Below are positions 24,305 to 33,507 of a stretch of 64,000 bases of DNA, in pieces (position 1 is the stretch's first letter; every line of letters begins with the position of its first letter). This DNA is from Robbsia sp. KACC 23696 (GTDB lineage: Bacteria; Pseudomonadota; Gammaproteobacteria; Burkholderiales; Burkholderiaceae). The DNA lies in contig NZ_CP156627.1 in NCBI RefSeq assembly GCF_039852015.1, forward strand, positions 1,426,001 to 1,490,000. Reading direction: 5' to 3'. The notes beneath the pieces are model-generated. The model was given only the letters and a program-made list of their open reading frames with translations, searched no databases and was not told where the DNA came from. A program made the translations under genes and the position numbers.

Positions 24305-27300
24305 GCGGATTTAACCTGTCTGCCGTCGCCGTTCGCGAGCGCGCGGTAACTTTGTTTCTCATCATCGCGCTGGTGGTCGCGGGCGCCATCACCTTTTTGA
24401 GTCTTGGTCGCGCAGAAGACCCCGCCTTTACCGTCAAGGTGTTGACCGTCACGGCAATCTGGCCTGGCGCCACGGCACAGCAAATGCAAGACCTTGTTGC
24501 CGACCCGCTTGAGAAGCGGATGCAAGAGCTTGATTGGTACGATCGTGTAGAGACTACTACGCGGCCGGGTCTTGCTTTAATGCAGTTGACGCTAAAAGAC
24601 TCGACACCACCCAAAGACGTTCCAGAGCAATTCTATCAGGCGCGCAAGAAGCTTTCCGATGAAGCGTCGAAACTGCCGCAGGGCGTGATCGGACCGTTCG
24701 TCAATGATGAATATGCGGACGTGACTTTTGCGCTTTATGGGCTCGACGCTCCCGGATTGCCGCCTCGACTCCTGACGCGTGAAGCCGAAAGCATACGTCA
24801 GGACATGCTGGGCGTACCTGGCGTGAAAAAGGTAACGATTCTCGGCGAGCGCCCAGAGCGCATTTTTGTAAATTTCTCATACGCGCGACTGGCGAACCTT
24901 GGCGTGAATCCATCGGACATCTTTAGCGCATTACAAAAGGAGAATGCCATTACGCCGTCTGGATCAATCGATACTGATGGTCCGCAGGTGTATGCGCGTC
25001 TGGACGGCGAGCTGAATGATCTACAGAAAATTCGTGACACACCCATCGTCGCAGCGGGCCACACGCTAAAGCTGTCGGACGTTGCTGAGGTCACGCGCGG
25101 ATACGAAGATCCGGCGACGTTCTTGATACGACACAACGGTGTGCCGTCTCTTGTACTTGGCGTGGTGATGAAGGACGGCTGGAACGGGTTGGCATTAGGC
25201 AAGTCACTTAAGCAAGAACAAGACAAGGTCTCGTCTGCATTACCTGTCGGCTACACATTCAGCAAAATCACCGATCAAGCCGTGAACATTGCAGACGCAG
25301 TGGATGAGTTCATGCTGAAGTTCTTCGTCGCGCTCGGAGTGGTGATGCTGGTGAGCATCGTCAGTCTTGGGTGGCGCGTGGGCATTGTGGTCGCAGCTGC
25401 AGTACCACTTACGCTTGCGGTGGTATTCGTCATCATGATGATCACCGGCCGGATATTTGACCGAATCACCCTAGGCGCGTTGATCATTGCCTTGGGCCTG
25501 CTTGTCGACGACGCGATCATTACGATCGAAATGATGGTCGTGAAGATGGAAGAAGGCTACGACCGAATCGCAGCTGCCACCTATTCATGGAATCACGTAG
25601 CGCCAGCGATGTTAGCGGGGACCATGACAATTGTCATCGGGTTCACGCCGGTTGGCTTTGCCAGGTCGACCGCGGGCGAGTATGCCGGCAACATTTTTTG
25701 GATCGTGGCCTTTGCGCTCATTACGTCATGGTTGGGCGCGCAAACCTTTACACCCTATCTCGGCGTAAAGCTCCTCCCGAAGATCAAGCCAATCGAAGGT
25801 GGTTTGCACGCCATCTACAACACCCCAAGATATGAACGACTTCGAAAAATGGTACGCCGAGGGGTCGATTATAAGTATTGGGTAGCGGGCGCTGTACTCG
25901 TACTATTTGTGCTCTCTATTATGGGAATGGGCGTCGTCAAGCAACAGTTTTTCCCGGCGTCGGATCGGCCAGAGGTGCTGGTCGAAGTACAAACGCCAGA
26001 GGGCTCTAGCGTAGAGACGACGGAAAAAGCGACGATCCAAATTGAGCAATGGCTGAAGAAGCAGCCAGAGGCGAAAGTCGTCACAAGTTATATCGGACAG
26101 GGCGCACCACGATTCTTCCTCGCCTACAACCCTGAGCTGCCCGATCCGTCTTTTGCGAAGATCATCGTGCTGACTCCTGATGAGAAATCTCGAGAGGCGC
26201 TGAAGCTCCGTATGCGACAGGCGGTATCTGACGGTCTAGCGCCTGCGGCGCGAGTTCGCGTCACACAGCTTGTGTTCGGACCATATACGCGGTTCCCGGT
26301 TGAAATGCGTGTAATGGGCCCTGACGAAGGCAAGGTGAGTGATATCGCGCAAAAGGTCTTTGCCATCATGCAAGCGAATAAAGATATGCGTCAGGTCAAC
26401 ATGGACTGGGCCGAAAAAGTGCCGACGATGCATTTCGTGTTGGATCAAGATCGTTTGAACCAAATGGGGCTCACGACTGAGGATGCATCCCAGCAAATCC
26501 AGTTCTTATTGACTGGCGTTCCGATCACACAAGTGCGCGAAGACGTTCGCACGGTTGAAGTGGTGGCCAGAAGCGACGGAAAAACGCGGCTCGATCCGTC
26601 CAAGATACAAAATATGAGTCTGGTTAATCGAGAGGGCAGAGTTATTCCAATCAGTCAGATTGGGCATATTGTCATACGTGCCGAGGATCCGATCCTTCAT
26701 CGCCGTGACCGGTTGTCGACTGTGACCGTTCGGGGTGACATCAACGAAGCGCTTCAGCCACCGCAGGTGTCGATGGAAGTCATGCAGCAACTCGCGCCCA
26801 TCATCAAAGCCTTGCCACCGGGCTATAGGATTGAAATGGGTGGGAACATTGAGGAAGCAGGTAAAGCGAATGCCGCGTTGGCGCCGATCTTCCCGATCAT
26901 GATCGTGCTCATCCTGCTTGTGCTGATACTGCAGACTCGGTCCTTCCCAACGATGGCAATGGTTTTCTTAACAGGCCCCCTTGGAATCATCGGCACCGTT
27001 GCTACGTTGCTGATTTTTCACCAGCCGTTCGGATTTAACGCCATTCTTGGACTGATAGGGCTGGCCGGTATCCTCATGCGGAACACGTTGATCCTTATCG
27101 AACAAATTAGGAATAACGTGCATGACTTGAAAATGAATCCATACCACGCGGTAGTGGAAGCAACAGTGCAACGTGCGAGACCAGTCATGTTGACGGCCTT
27201 AGCTGCGGTACTGGCATTCATTCCTCTCACGTCGTCTGTCTTTTGGGGGTCTATGGCTTATACCCTTATCGGGGGGACCGCCGTAGGCACAGTTCTGACG

Positions 27301-27384
27301 CTCGTTTTCCTCCCTGCTTTGTACGCAATTTGGTTCAAAGTAAAGCGCCCCAAGGAGGAAGATACCTTACCGGTAGCTGTTTAA
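24301..27384 (+). CDS. RND-family efflux permease
   Basis: This is the inner-membrane proton-driven pump, 1027 residues with twelve predicted membrane helices. The first helix is near residues 17-35 (LFLIIALVVAGAITFL). Two porter/docking loops follow, with the internal repeat (GYRIEMGGNIEEAGKANAALAPIFPIMIVLILLVLIL in the second half). The proton-relay aspartate pair is Asp403-Asp404 in GLLVDDAIIT, as in AcrB/MexB; motif FARSTAGEYAG follows. It resembles the shorter-loop branch (TriC/MexK/VexF-like) rather than AcrB. It overlaps the adaptor gene; the outer-membrane factor is divergent. The cargo is unknown; amphiphilic drugs, solvents or phenolics are typical. Confidence 0.94.
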   Translation: MSGFNLSAVAVRERAVTLFLIIALVVAGAITFLSLGRAEDPAFTVKVLTVTAIWPGATAQQMQDLVADPLEKRMQELDWYDRVETTTRPGLALMQLTLKDSTPPKDVPEQFYQARKKLSDEASKLPQGVIGPFVNDEYADVTFALYGLDAPGLPPRLLTREAESIRQDMLGVPGVKKVTILGERPERIFVNFSYARLANLGVNPSDIFSALQKENAITPSGSIDTDGPQVYARLDGELNDLQKIRDTPIVAAGHTLKLSDVAEVTRGYEDPATFLIRHNGVPSLVLGVVMKDGWNGLALGKSLKQEQDKVSSALPVGYTFSKITDQAVNIADAVDEFMLKFFVALGVVMLVSIVSLGWRVGIVVAAAVPLTLAVVFVIMMITGRIFDRITLGALIIALGLLVDDAIITIEMMVVKMEEGYDRIAAATYSWNHVAPAMLAGTMTIVIGFTPVGFARSTAGEYAGNIFWIVAFALITSWLGAQTFTPYLGVKLLPKIKPIEGGLHAIYNTPRYERLRKMVRRGVDYKYWVAGAVLVLFVLSIMGMGVVKQQFFPASDRPEVLVEVQTPEGSSVETTEKATIQIEQWLKKQPEAKVVTSYIGQGAPRFFLAYNPELPDPSFAKIIVLTPDEKSREALKLRMRQAVSDGLAPAARVRVTQLVFGPYTRFPVEMRVMGPDEGKVSDIAQKVFAIMQANKDMRQVNMDWAEKVPTMHFVLDQDRLNQMGLTTEDASQQIQFLLTGVPITQVREDVRTVEVVARSDGKTRLDPSKIQNMSLVNREGRVIPISQIGHIVIRAEDPILHRRDRLSTVTVRGDINEALQPPQVSMEVMQQLAPIIKALPPGYRIEMGGNIEEAGKANAALAPIFPIMIVLILLVLILQTRSFPTMAMVFLTGPLGIIGTVATLLIFHQPFGFNAILGLIGLAGILMRNTLILIEQIRNNVHDLKMNPYHAVVEATVQRARPVMLTALAAVLAFIPLTSSVFWGSMAYTLIGGTAVGTVLTLVFLPALYAIWFKVKRPKEEDTLPVAV

Positions 27385-27518
27385 AAGCGACTACTTCTAG
27401 CTATCGCTTCGTCCCCCCAATCGACGTTTGGAAAGTGTAGGCGTTAAGAATTCACGTAAGCGTCCGGTGATCCCGTCTTGACTTAGGATGATGGTTTTGC
27501 ATCGATAGGATCCTTTTG

Positions 27519-27893
27519 ATGGAAGACCCGCGTTTAGTGTTAAATCGGGTGGTCGTTGTCGTGTTGCCGCGCGCACCGCTCGTTAAATGGATTAACGACG
27601 TAGGTCCGGCGCAAGCAGGAGTGGTCACGCTGGAAGACGCTCGAGAGGATCCGACCTCTTTGCTTGTCCCTGTGCGGCGCGACGACTTGGATGAACGAGG
27701 ACAGAAATGGCTACGCCTGAACTGGCGCTTCGTGTTTGAGCAGACGTTGCACGACTGGTATGTCGATGAGGCGATGTGGCCGCGCTCGAGAACCAAGAAG
27801 ATGTTTGAGGAGTGGATCGAGGTACGGATGCACTCGATCGTGCTCGATTGCTCCCGCCTAACTCTTGAGTACGACGAAGACGATACAAATTAA
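27519..27893 (+). CDS. Hypothetical protein, 124 residues
   Basis: I do not recognise this gene. The product is acidic, with no signal peptide or membrane segment. It has a hydrophobic strand at the start (VVVVVLPRAPLVKWI), a Trp-rich middle (WLRLNWRFVFEQTLHDWYVDEAMWP) and an acidic tail. The start ATG 27519 has AGGAT upstream and follows a TTG that could also be read. It converges on and overlaps by four bases the end of an IS66 transposase remnant, so it may be IS66-linked cargo or a resident gene beside the insertion. Confidence 0.55.
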   Translation: MEDPRLVLNRVVVVVLPRAPLVKWINDVGPAQAGVVTLEDAREDPTSLLVPVRRDDLDERGQKWLRLNWRFVFEQTLHDWYVDEAMWPRSRTKKMFEEWIEVRMHSIVLDCSRLTLEYDEDDTN

Positions 27894-28388
27894 AGCGCGA
27901 GCTTCCATGGCAGGAGTTCGTCGACGCGATTCACGGGATGTTCTGCAATCACACTGAGAACATGACGTAGGTAGGCCTCGGGGCCCACCCCGTTGAGCTT
28001 GGCCGTGCCAATCAGGCTGTAAATTGCGGCCGCTCTTTCGCCGCCCGTGTCTGCACCGGCGAACAAGTAGTTTCGACGTCCCACGGCGACGCCACGAAGC
28101 GCGCGCTCCGCCGCATTATTGTCTATTTCGAGATACCCATCATCGACGTAACGCGTCAACGCTGGCCATCGATTTAGCGCATGTAGGATCGCTTTGCTCG
28201 TATCGGATTGCTTCGACAGAGTCGTCAGCGTGCTCGTATACCAAGCCTACAGCCCGTCAAGCAGCGGCCGGGCATAGTGTTTTCGATAGGCGCTACGTTC
28301 GTCGCCAGGTTTGCCGCGTATCGCTTCTTCCACCGCATATAGCTCAGCGATACGCCGCAGCGCTTCCTTGGACTTCCCCCGGTACGGC
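27890..28388 (-). pseudogene. IS66 TnpC transposase remnant (C-terminal part, internal stop)
   Basis: The last 89 residues (VDDGYLEIDNNAAERALRGVAVGRRNYLFAGAD and so on) are the conserved end of IS66-family TnpC. The homologous frame continues upstream to about 28388 (KEALRRIAELYAVEEAIRGKPGDERSAYR, then a TAG at 28247-28249 after LLDGL). The N-terminal half with the catalytic aspartates is missing. It is cut off by an IS3 remnant. Confidence 0.82.
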
Positions 28389-28428
28389 GGACATTTCTGG
28401 CCTATGATTTGAGCATAGGAGGAAGTGC

Positions 28429-28690
28429 ATGAGCAGTCAGCGATTTACACCGGAATTCAAGGAAGAGGCGGTCAGGCAGGTAGTCGAGCGTGGGTATACC
28501 GTGGCTGAGGTGGCCGCCAGGGTTGGCGTATCGACTCATAGTCTCTACAAATGGGTTAAAGCGGTCGTGCCAGATAATACCGAGAAGCAGGCGGCCGATT
28601 TGATCGACGCCAAGAGCGAGATTTTGCGACTGCGCGCGCAACTGCGGCGCACCGAGGAGGAGCGCGATATCCTAAAAAAGGCCGCGGTGG
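28429..28690 (+). pseudogene. IS3-family orfA, 3'-truncated by IS30
   Basis: The frame begins MSSQRFTPEFKEEAVRQVVERGY, with helix-turn-helix VAEVAARVGVSTHSLYKWVK and a leucine-zipper-like tail ending ERDILKKAA, as in IS3-group OrfA. AGGAGGAAG precedes the start. After AAVG the sequence becomes the left end of an IS30 element. No orfB follows, although degraded orfB tails of an apparently related element are found at 16768 and 30972. Confidence 0.8.
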
Positions 28691-29912
28691 GTTCAATGGG
28701 TCATTGCAACACCTTCCTATTAATATCGAATGAGGGAGGGTTGACGAATGGCACAGATGGGAAGGCCTGGGTTGCCGACAGAAGGCAAGGCGGAAGTTTG
28801 GCGGAGGTGGCGCGCCGGAGAATCGTTTCTTGGCATCGGCAAAGCGCTGGGCAAACCAGCCGGATCGATCTACGGCGTAATCCGGCTATGCGGAGGTTAC
28901 AGCCCTGCTGTGCGCAAGCGATCGTCGCGGGCATTGACTCTCAGTGAACGTGAAGAGATTTCGCGCGGCGTGTCAGCCGGGCTTTCCATTCGGGCCATAG
29001 CGCGTGAGTTGCATCGTGCGCCATCCACCATTTCGCGTGAGATTGCGCGTAACGGTGGAACGGGCCACTATCGGGCTCTGGACGCCGATGAGAGAGCCTT
29101 GAAGGTTAGCTTGCGTCCCAAAGATTGCCTGCTGGAGCGCAACCCGCGCTTGCGCTACGCTGTTGAACGGAAGCTCTCTCGCGAATGGTCTCCGGAACAA
29201 GTAAGCGGCTGGCTTAAGCTCCGATATACCGATGACGAGTCGATGCGCGTGTCACACGAAACGATCTATCGCAGCCTGTTTGTGCAGGCGCGCGGCGTTC
29301 TAAAGAAAGCGTTGCAGTATCATTTGCGCACGCAACGCAAGATGCGTCATTCGCGCTTCTCCAGCACCAAGGGCGCGCGCAACAAGATAGCTGGGGCTGT
29401 TTCGATTCATGAGCGCCCGCCCGAAGCGGCCGACCGCGCCGTGCCTGGGCACTGGGAGGGCGATCTTGTCAGCGGCGCGAACAATACTCACGTCGCCACG
29501 CTGGTCGAGCGGCGCTCAAGGTTCACCATCCTCGTCAAGGTTAAAGGCAAGGACACGGTGAGCGTTGTGGCGGGCCTTAAAACGCGAGGTAAAGCGGTTG
29601 CCGCAGCATCTACGCAAGACGCTCACCTGGGACCGTGGCATGGAATTGGCAAACCACAAAGACTTCACGATCGCCACGGATGTGAAGGTCTACTTCTGTG
29701 ACCCACGAAATCCCTGGCAACGCGGCACCAACGAAAATACGAACCGACTTCTGCGACAGTATCTGCTCCATGGTACGCAGCTTGATCAATACTCGCAGGC
29801 GCAACTGAACAAAATCGCAGCGCGCCTCAATGAACGGCCGAGAAAGACCTTGGGCTTCATGTCTCCGGCCGATAAACTACGCGAGGCTGTTGCGACGACC
29901 CATTGAACCCAC
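28689..29912 (+). mobile_element. IS30-family insertion sequence
   Basis: An element of about 1.2 kb is bounded by imperfect inverted repeats of about 25 bases: the left end starts GGGTTCAATGGGTCATTGCA and the right end, read inward, starts GGGTTCAATGGGTCGTCGCA. It inserted in an IS3 orfA. The right flank is a different gene (lldD remnant), so no target duplication is visible and a deletion or recombination must have followed. Confidence 0.8.
28748..29906 (+). pseudogene. IS30-family transposase, one frameshift
   Basis: The IS30 DDE transposase is split over two frames. The first (28748 to about 29575) has the N-terminal helix-turn-helix (LTLSEREEISRGVSAGLSIRAIARELHRAPSTISREI) and the first catalytic Asp in GHWEGDLVSG. 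The second (about 29570 to 29906) carries the second Asp (LTWDRGMELA) and the Glu (GTNENTNRLLRQY). Removing one G from the GGG near 29572 restores a single frame. GGGAGGG precedes the start. As read the transposase is inactive. Confidence 0.85.
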
Positions 29913-30844
29913 CATTCGTCCTTTTGTGAATGCCGCCACCGCCGGCAAGACGCGCATGGGTGAGTCCACGAGGTCCAACTGCCTGCCACCATGATTGGAC
30001 AGTACGACGGCATCGGCACCGATATCGATGACACGTGCGATATCGTCGACTGTCATTAAGCCCTTCCGGATCAATTTACCCGACCAAATCGATCTCAGCC
30101 ATGCAATATCGTTCCAATTGAGCGACGCATCCATTTCACGATGCAGCCATCTTGCCGTGTCCGCGTGCGCCATCTTATTGCCCGTGTAGTGCTCGACGTT
30201 CACGAATCGCGGACCGCTACCGTTGCGCCAAATGTCCAGCAACCATCGCGGGTGCGTCAGTACATCCATGCGGTTGCGCCAATCTAATATGGTCGGTTCG
30301 ATGTAATTTCGTCTGTCCCATTCACGGTTGCCGAAAAGTGAGCCGTCTACCGTCACGATCAGGGCCTGGCAGCGTGCCGCGGTAGCGCGTTCGAGCAGTG
30401 GCAGCGTGAATTGCCTGTCCCTTAGCAGATACAACTGCATCCAGTGCGGTGATTGCAGTGTGGGAGCGACCGATTCGATCAAGGCCATCGACACCATGCT
30501 TTGCGAGAAGGGGACGCCGCCGCCGCAAGCTGTAGGTCTCCTTGGTGCGTGATCAGCCCGTTCAAACCAGTCGGGGCGACCACGACGGGAAAGGGGATCT
30601 TTTGTCCGAACAGGGTCGTCGACGTGTCGATATGACTGATGTCGGTCAACATCCGAGGCGCAAACCGCGCCTCATCGAAAACGGCACGGTTGCGTGCCAA
30701 CGTGACTTTGTTCTCAGCGCCGCCCTCTAGATATTCAGCAACGAAACTCGGCAGACGGCGACGCATCGCCATGCGCAGATCTTCGATTGTCGCGGTACGA
30801 GACAATGAAGGTCCGGTGTAGTAACGGCGGGAGTTCGGCCACAT
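29913..30844 (-). pseudogene. FMN-dependent L-lactate/alpha-hydroxyacid dehydrogenase (LldD-like), broken
   Basis: This is the remains of a LldD/glycolate-oxidase-family enzyme, which oxidises L-lactate or similar acids with FMN. The N-terminal frame (30844 to about 30490) has IEDLRMAMRRRLPSFVAEYLEGGAENKVTL and FPVVVAPTGLNG. A frameshift with a small deletion near 30490 leads to the second frame (SQSMVSMALIES, then QLYLLRDRQF, LIVTVDGSLFGNREWD, GKLIRKGLMTVDDI and the catalytic block VVLSNHGGRQLD). The end, with the RSGLD and FMN phosphate segment, is replaced by the IS30 right end at 29912. It cannot be active. Confidence 0.85.
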
Positions 30845-30971
30845 AAACCTTCCTAGTGTGCGGTATGACGCAGTCTAGGCAAGCGACCCAGCTTAGTAAA
30901 ATCGATCAATAGGTCATAGGCTTATAAATAAGGCTGATCGATGGGTTGGTTCGCTTCTTTGTCGTTGAGAG

Positions 30972-31037
30972 CAGTACAACTGGATTCCGCTTCGTCGATT
31001 CAATGACGACGTAACGGTAGCGATTGCAGAAAAAACT
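30972..31037 (+). mobile_element. Degraded IS3-family orfB tail
   Basis: The frame QYNWIPLRRFNDDVTVAIAE, then a stop, aligns with the IS3 tail fused to the NmrA-like gene (QRYNWIRPHQFNDGIAPAV). It shows that at least two copies of one element have decayed in this window. Confidence 0.55.
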
Positions 31038-31108
31038 TGACTGAGTGATCGGTCTTCTTCTAACCACACGTCATGTAATGCTGACGCATGACACTTCCCA
31101 AAGGATAA

Positions 31109-31127
31109 TGTAAGAATATTTCTTACA
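31109..31127. promoter_or_regulatory. Palindrome TGTAAGAA-TAT-TTCTTACA
   Basis: A perfect 8-bp inverted repeat with a 3-base centre lies 278 bases before the TpsA gene. The half-site TTCTTACA recurs near 31180. It is A/T-rich without a following T-run, so an operator is likelier than a terminator. The binding protein is unknown. Confidence 0.5.
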
Positions 31128-31404
31128 TGAGATTTCCACTTCCATCTGTATTAATCAGAAAAATAGTACACGCCGGTATCTTCTTACATTTCTTTCAATT
31201 AAGGAATGTAGACCGTGTAGTCTATCTTCGCTGCATTCATGCAACAGGCATTCATACGTCTGTAACGTTTTATTGCCGACCCTTACTTTTCATTCTACAA
31301 TTCTCTCAAAATAGTAAGACATGAAAGGCGTGAAAGGTTTAAGTAATTACGCCAGCAAACCAACTTAAACGGGGGCCTGAGGCGTCGAGCCGCAGGCATC
31401 GGCT

Positions 31405-33507
31405 GTGTTGAAGGACGTCATTTTCCGCCTTAATTTCGGCGGTGCACCGCTATTGCCTGTCGCTTCTAATATTAGAAAAAATCCATTAGATAAAACATTT
31501 TCGATTCTCGTATCGCCATTATCGATCGCGCTGTGTTCGCTGATTGCAACGGTTTTTATCGATAGTGCATACGCTGCGGGGATCATCGTTGATGGATCGA
31601 CCGCGACGACGGTCAGCACGGCAAGTAACGGGCGCCAGACGGTCAGTATTGCCCCGGCGACGTATGGCGTTTCTCGTAACAACTACACCAGTTTCAATGT
31701 CGGTACCGCCGGTGTGGCACTGAATAACAATGGCATTAACGCACGAACTATTGTTAATCAGGTCACGAGTACGAATCCAAGCTTGATCGCGGGTGACGTC
31801 ACGGTATTGGGGCCACGCGCGAATGTCGTGCTGGCGAATCCCAATGGGATAACCGTCAATGGTGGGTCATTCGTCAATACTGGGCGCGTGGCGTTGACGA
31901 CTGGGCAAGTCAGTTTCAATGATGTCACCGGCACCGATGGCTCCGTCATTCAGCGCAATATCGTGCTGGATACGCAGAGTGGGACGATCGTAGTCGGCCC
32001 GCAGGGCCTCGCGAGTGCGCTGATCGGCGTCGATTTAATCGCCAAGCAGATTCAAGTGAATGGGCCGCTCGCGAACACCTTTACATCTAACACTGCCAGC
32101 GCCCGGATCATTGGCGGAACCAGCAGCGTTACGTTGGATACCAGCCTGTCCCCAACGGACAACGCGAATGATTGGTTGTCGTTGAACACGACAACCCCGT
32201 CGGCTACCCGCAATGCCAGTAATGGATTTGCCATCGATATCACCGCAGCGGGCAGTCTGAGCAGTGGCCGCATCGAGTTGATCGTCACGGACAAAGGTCC
32301 TGGCGTTCGGAGCGCGGGTGTGATGAATGCAACGTACGGCGACTTTACGATCTCGTCTACGGGGACCGTCGAGATGCAAGGCGCAACCATGACCGCCGCA
32401 GCAGGTATTGGTGTGACGGGTGCCGACGTCATGTTATCGAATGGCAGCCATGGTCAGACCGTTATCGCATCCAATAGCAGCGGTGTCGTCATCCAGAGCA
32501 GCGGGGATATCAGCAATACGGGCGCGCTGGTACAGGGGAGCATTGCCAATTCATCCGATTCCAATTCGGCGGGTGCAGTCACGATGATCGCGTCCGGCAA
32601 TATCGTCAATCGATCGCAAGCGAATAGCACGCTTGGCATTCTCTTTGGTGTTGCCGGCGATGTGGCACTTACGGCAGGTGGCAACATCACCAATGAGAAC
32701 GCGCGAATCTTGTCGAACACCGGCGTGTCGCTGGCCGCTGGCGGGGACGTGGATAACACGACAGATCACAGTACCGGCATCGATAACGGGACACCGGTCA
32801 ATTACGCTTCGAGCGGCGGTTTTTGGTTCTTGCAGAATAAAAAGAACGGCGTCGACATCGACTATGGCCAGCTTGCCGACGCATCCCAGTTGGCCTATAT
32901 CACTGCCGCCTCGGGCAATGTTGTCGTCAGCGCGAATAACATCAATAACAACGGGGGCTCAATCCTAGCGGATGCCGGTGGCATCTCGCTAACGGCAGCG
33001 CAGACCCTGAACACGCAAGCGGTCATGACGGGACAAGCGGCGTTCCATCAAAGCTGCTTCATTTTTTGTCACTCAAGCTCATCCAGCACTGTTCAAGCCT
33101 ATGGCGGCGTGATCGAAGCTTCGAATGATATCGCCCTCAAGGCTGGGCAGCAGATCGTAAATACCGGAGGAATGGTCTTAGCGTACGGCCGGCTGTCCCT
33201 TGATGCACCGCGCACGATTGCGCAGGCGATGACGGGCTACAGCGCCTTTAACCGTACGAATGATCTTAAGGCATGGTTCGGCAACGCGTGGTCGTCGATC
33301 TACGCGGCCGACACCGGCGGCGTTTTCACCGGCGGGTCGGGTCAAGTGACGTTGACGGGCGTTGCCCAGATCGAGGGCGGCAGTTACAGCGCGCCGGGCG
33401 GTGTTGTAGCGGCCGGCGGTATTAACACCGTTCGTTTGCCCTATCGTCAGCCGATGACAATCGGTAATCACAACCACGTTGGTTTGGTGTCATGGTTCGG
33501 CCTGTGA
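31405..33507 (+). CDS. Short TpsA exoprotein (filamentous haemagglutinin N-terminal type)
   Basis: This is a secreted two-partner exoprotein of 700 residues. An extended signal region (about residues 1-58, hydrophobic run ISIALCSLIATVFIDSAYAA-like) is followed by the TPS secretion domain with the NNNGI and ANPNGITVNGG motifs recognised by the TpsB POTRA domains. The rest is Gly/Asn/Thr-rich beta-helix sequence. It lacks the pre-toxin and toxin region of long CdiA proteins and ends just after overlapping the TpsB gene by 16 bases, so the two are coupled. It may be a complete small exoprotein or an adhesin shortened at its 3' end. The start is GTG 31405, with only a weak ribosome site. Confidence 0.85.
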   Translation: MLKDVIFRLNFGGAPLLPVASNIRKNPLDKTFSILVSPLSIALCSLIATVFIDSAYAAGIIVDGSTATTVSTASNGRQTVSIAPATYGVSRNNYTSFNVGTAGVALNNNGINARTIVNQVTSTNPSLIAGDVTVLGPRANVVLANPNGITVNGGSFVNTGRVALTTGQVSFNDVTGTDGSVIQRNIVLDTQSGTIVVGPQGLASALIGVDLIAKQIQVNGPLANTFTSNTASARIIGGTSSVTLDTSLSPTDNANDWLSLNTTTPSATRNASNGFAIDITAAGSLSSGRIELIVTDKGPGVRSAGVMNATYGDFTISSTGTVEMQGATMTAAAGIGVTGADVMLSNGSHGQTVIASNSSGVVIQSSGDISNTGALVQGSIANSSDSNSAGAVTMIASGNIVNRSQANSTLGILFGVAGDVALTAGGNITNENARILSNTGVSLAAGGDVDNTTDHSTGIDNGTPVNYASSGGFWFLQNKKNGVDIDYGQLADASQLAYITAASGNVVVSANNINNNGGSILADAGGISLTAAQTLNTQAVMTGQAAFHQSCFIFCHSSSSSTVQAYGGVIEASNDIALKAGQQIVNTGGMVLAYGRLSLDAPRTIAQAMTGYSAFNRTNDLKAWFGNAWSSIYAADTGGVFTGGSGQVTLTGVAQIEGGSYSAPGGVVAAGGINTVRLPYRQPMTIGNHNHVGLVSWFGL

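Larger units (their letters stand above)
30845..31404. other. Gene-free stretch before the two-partner secretion locus
   Basis: This 560-base stretch holds a degraded IS3 orfB tail (30972-31037) and an A/T-rich palindrome at 31109. The half from about 31040 is markedly A/T-rich compared with its neighbours and likely contains the promoter of the secretion locus. No other coding signal is seen. Confidence 0.6.
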
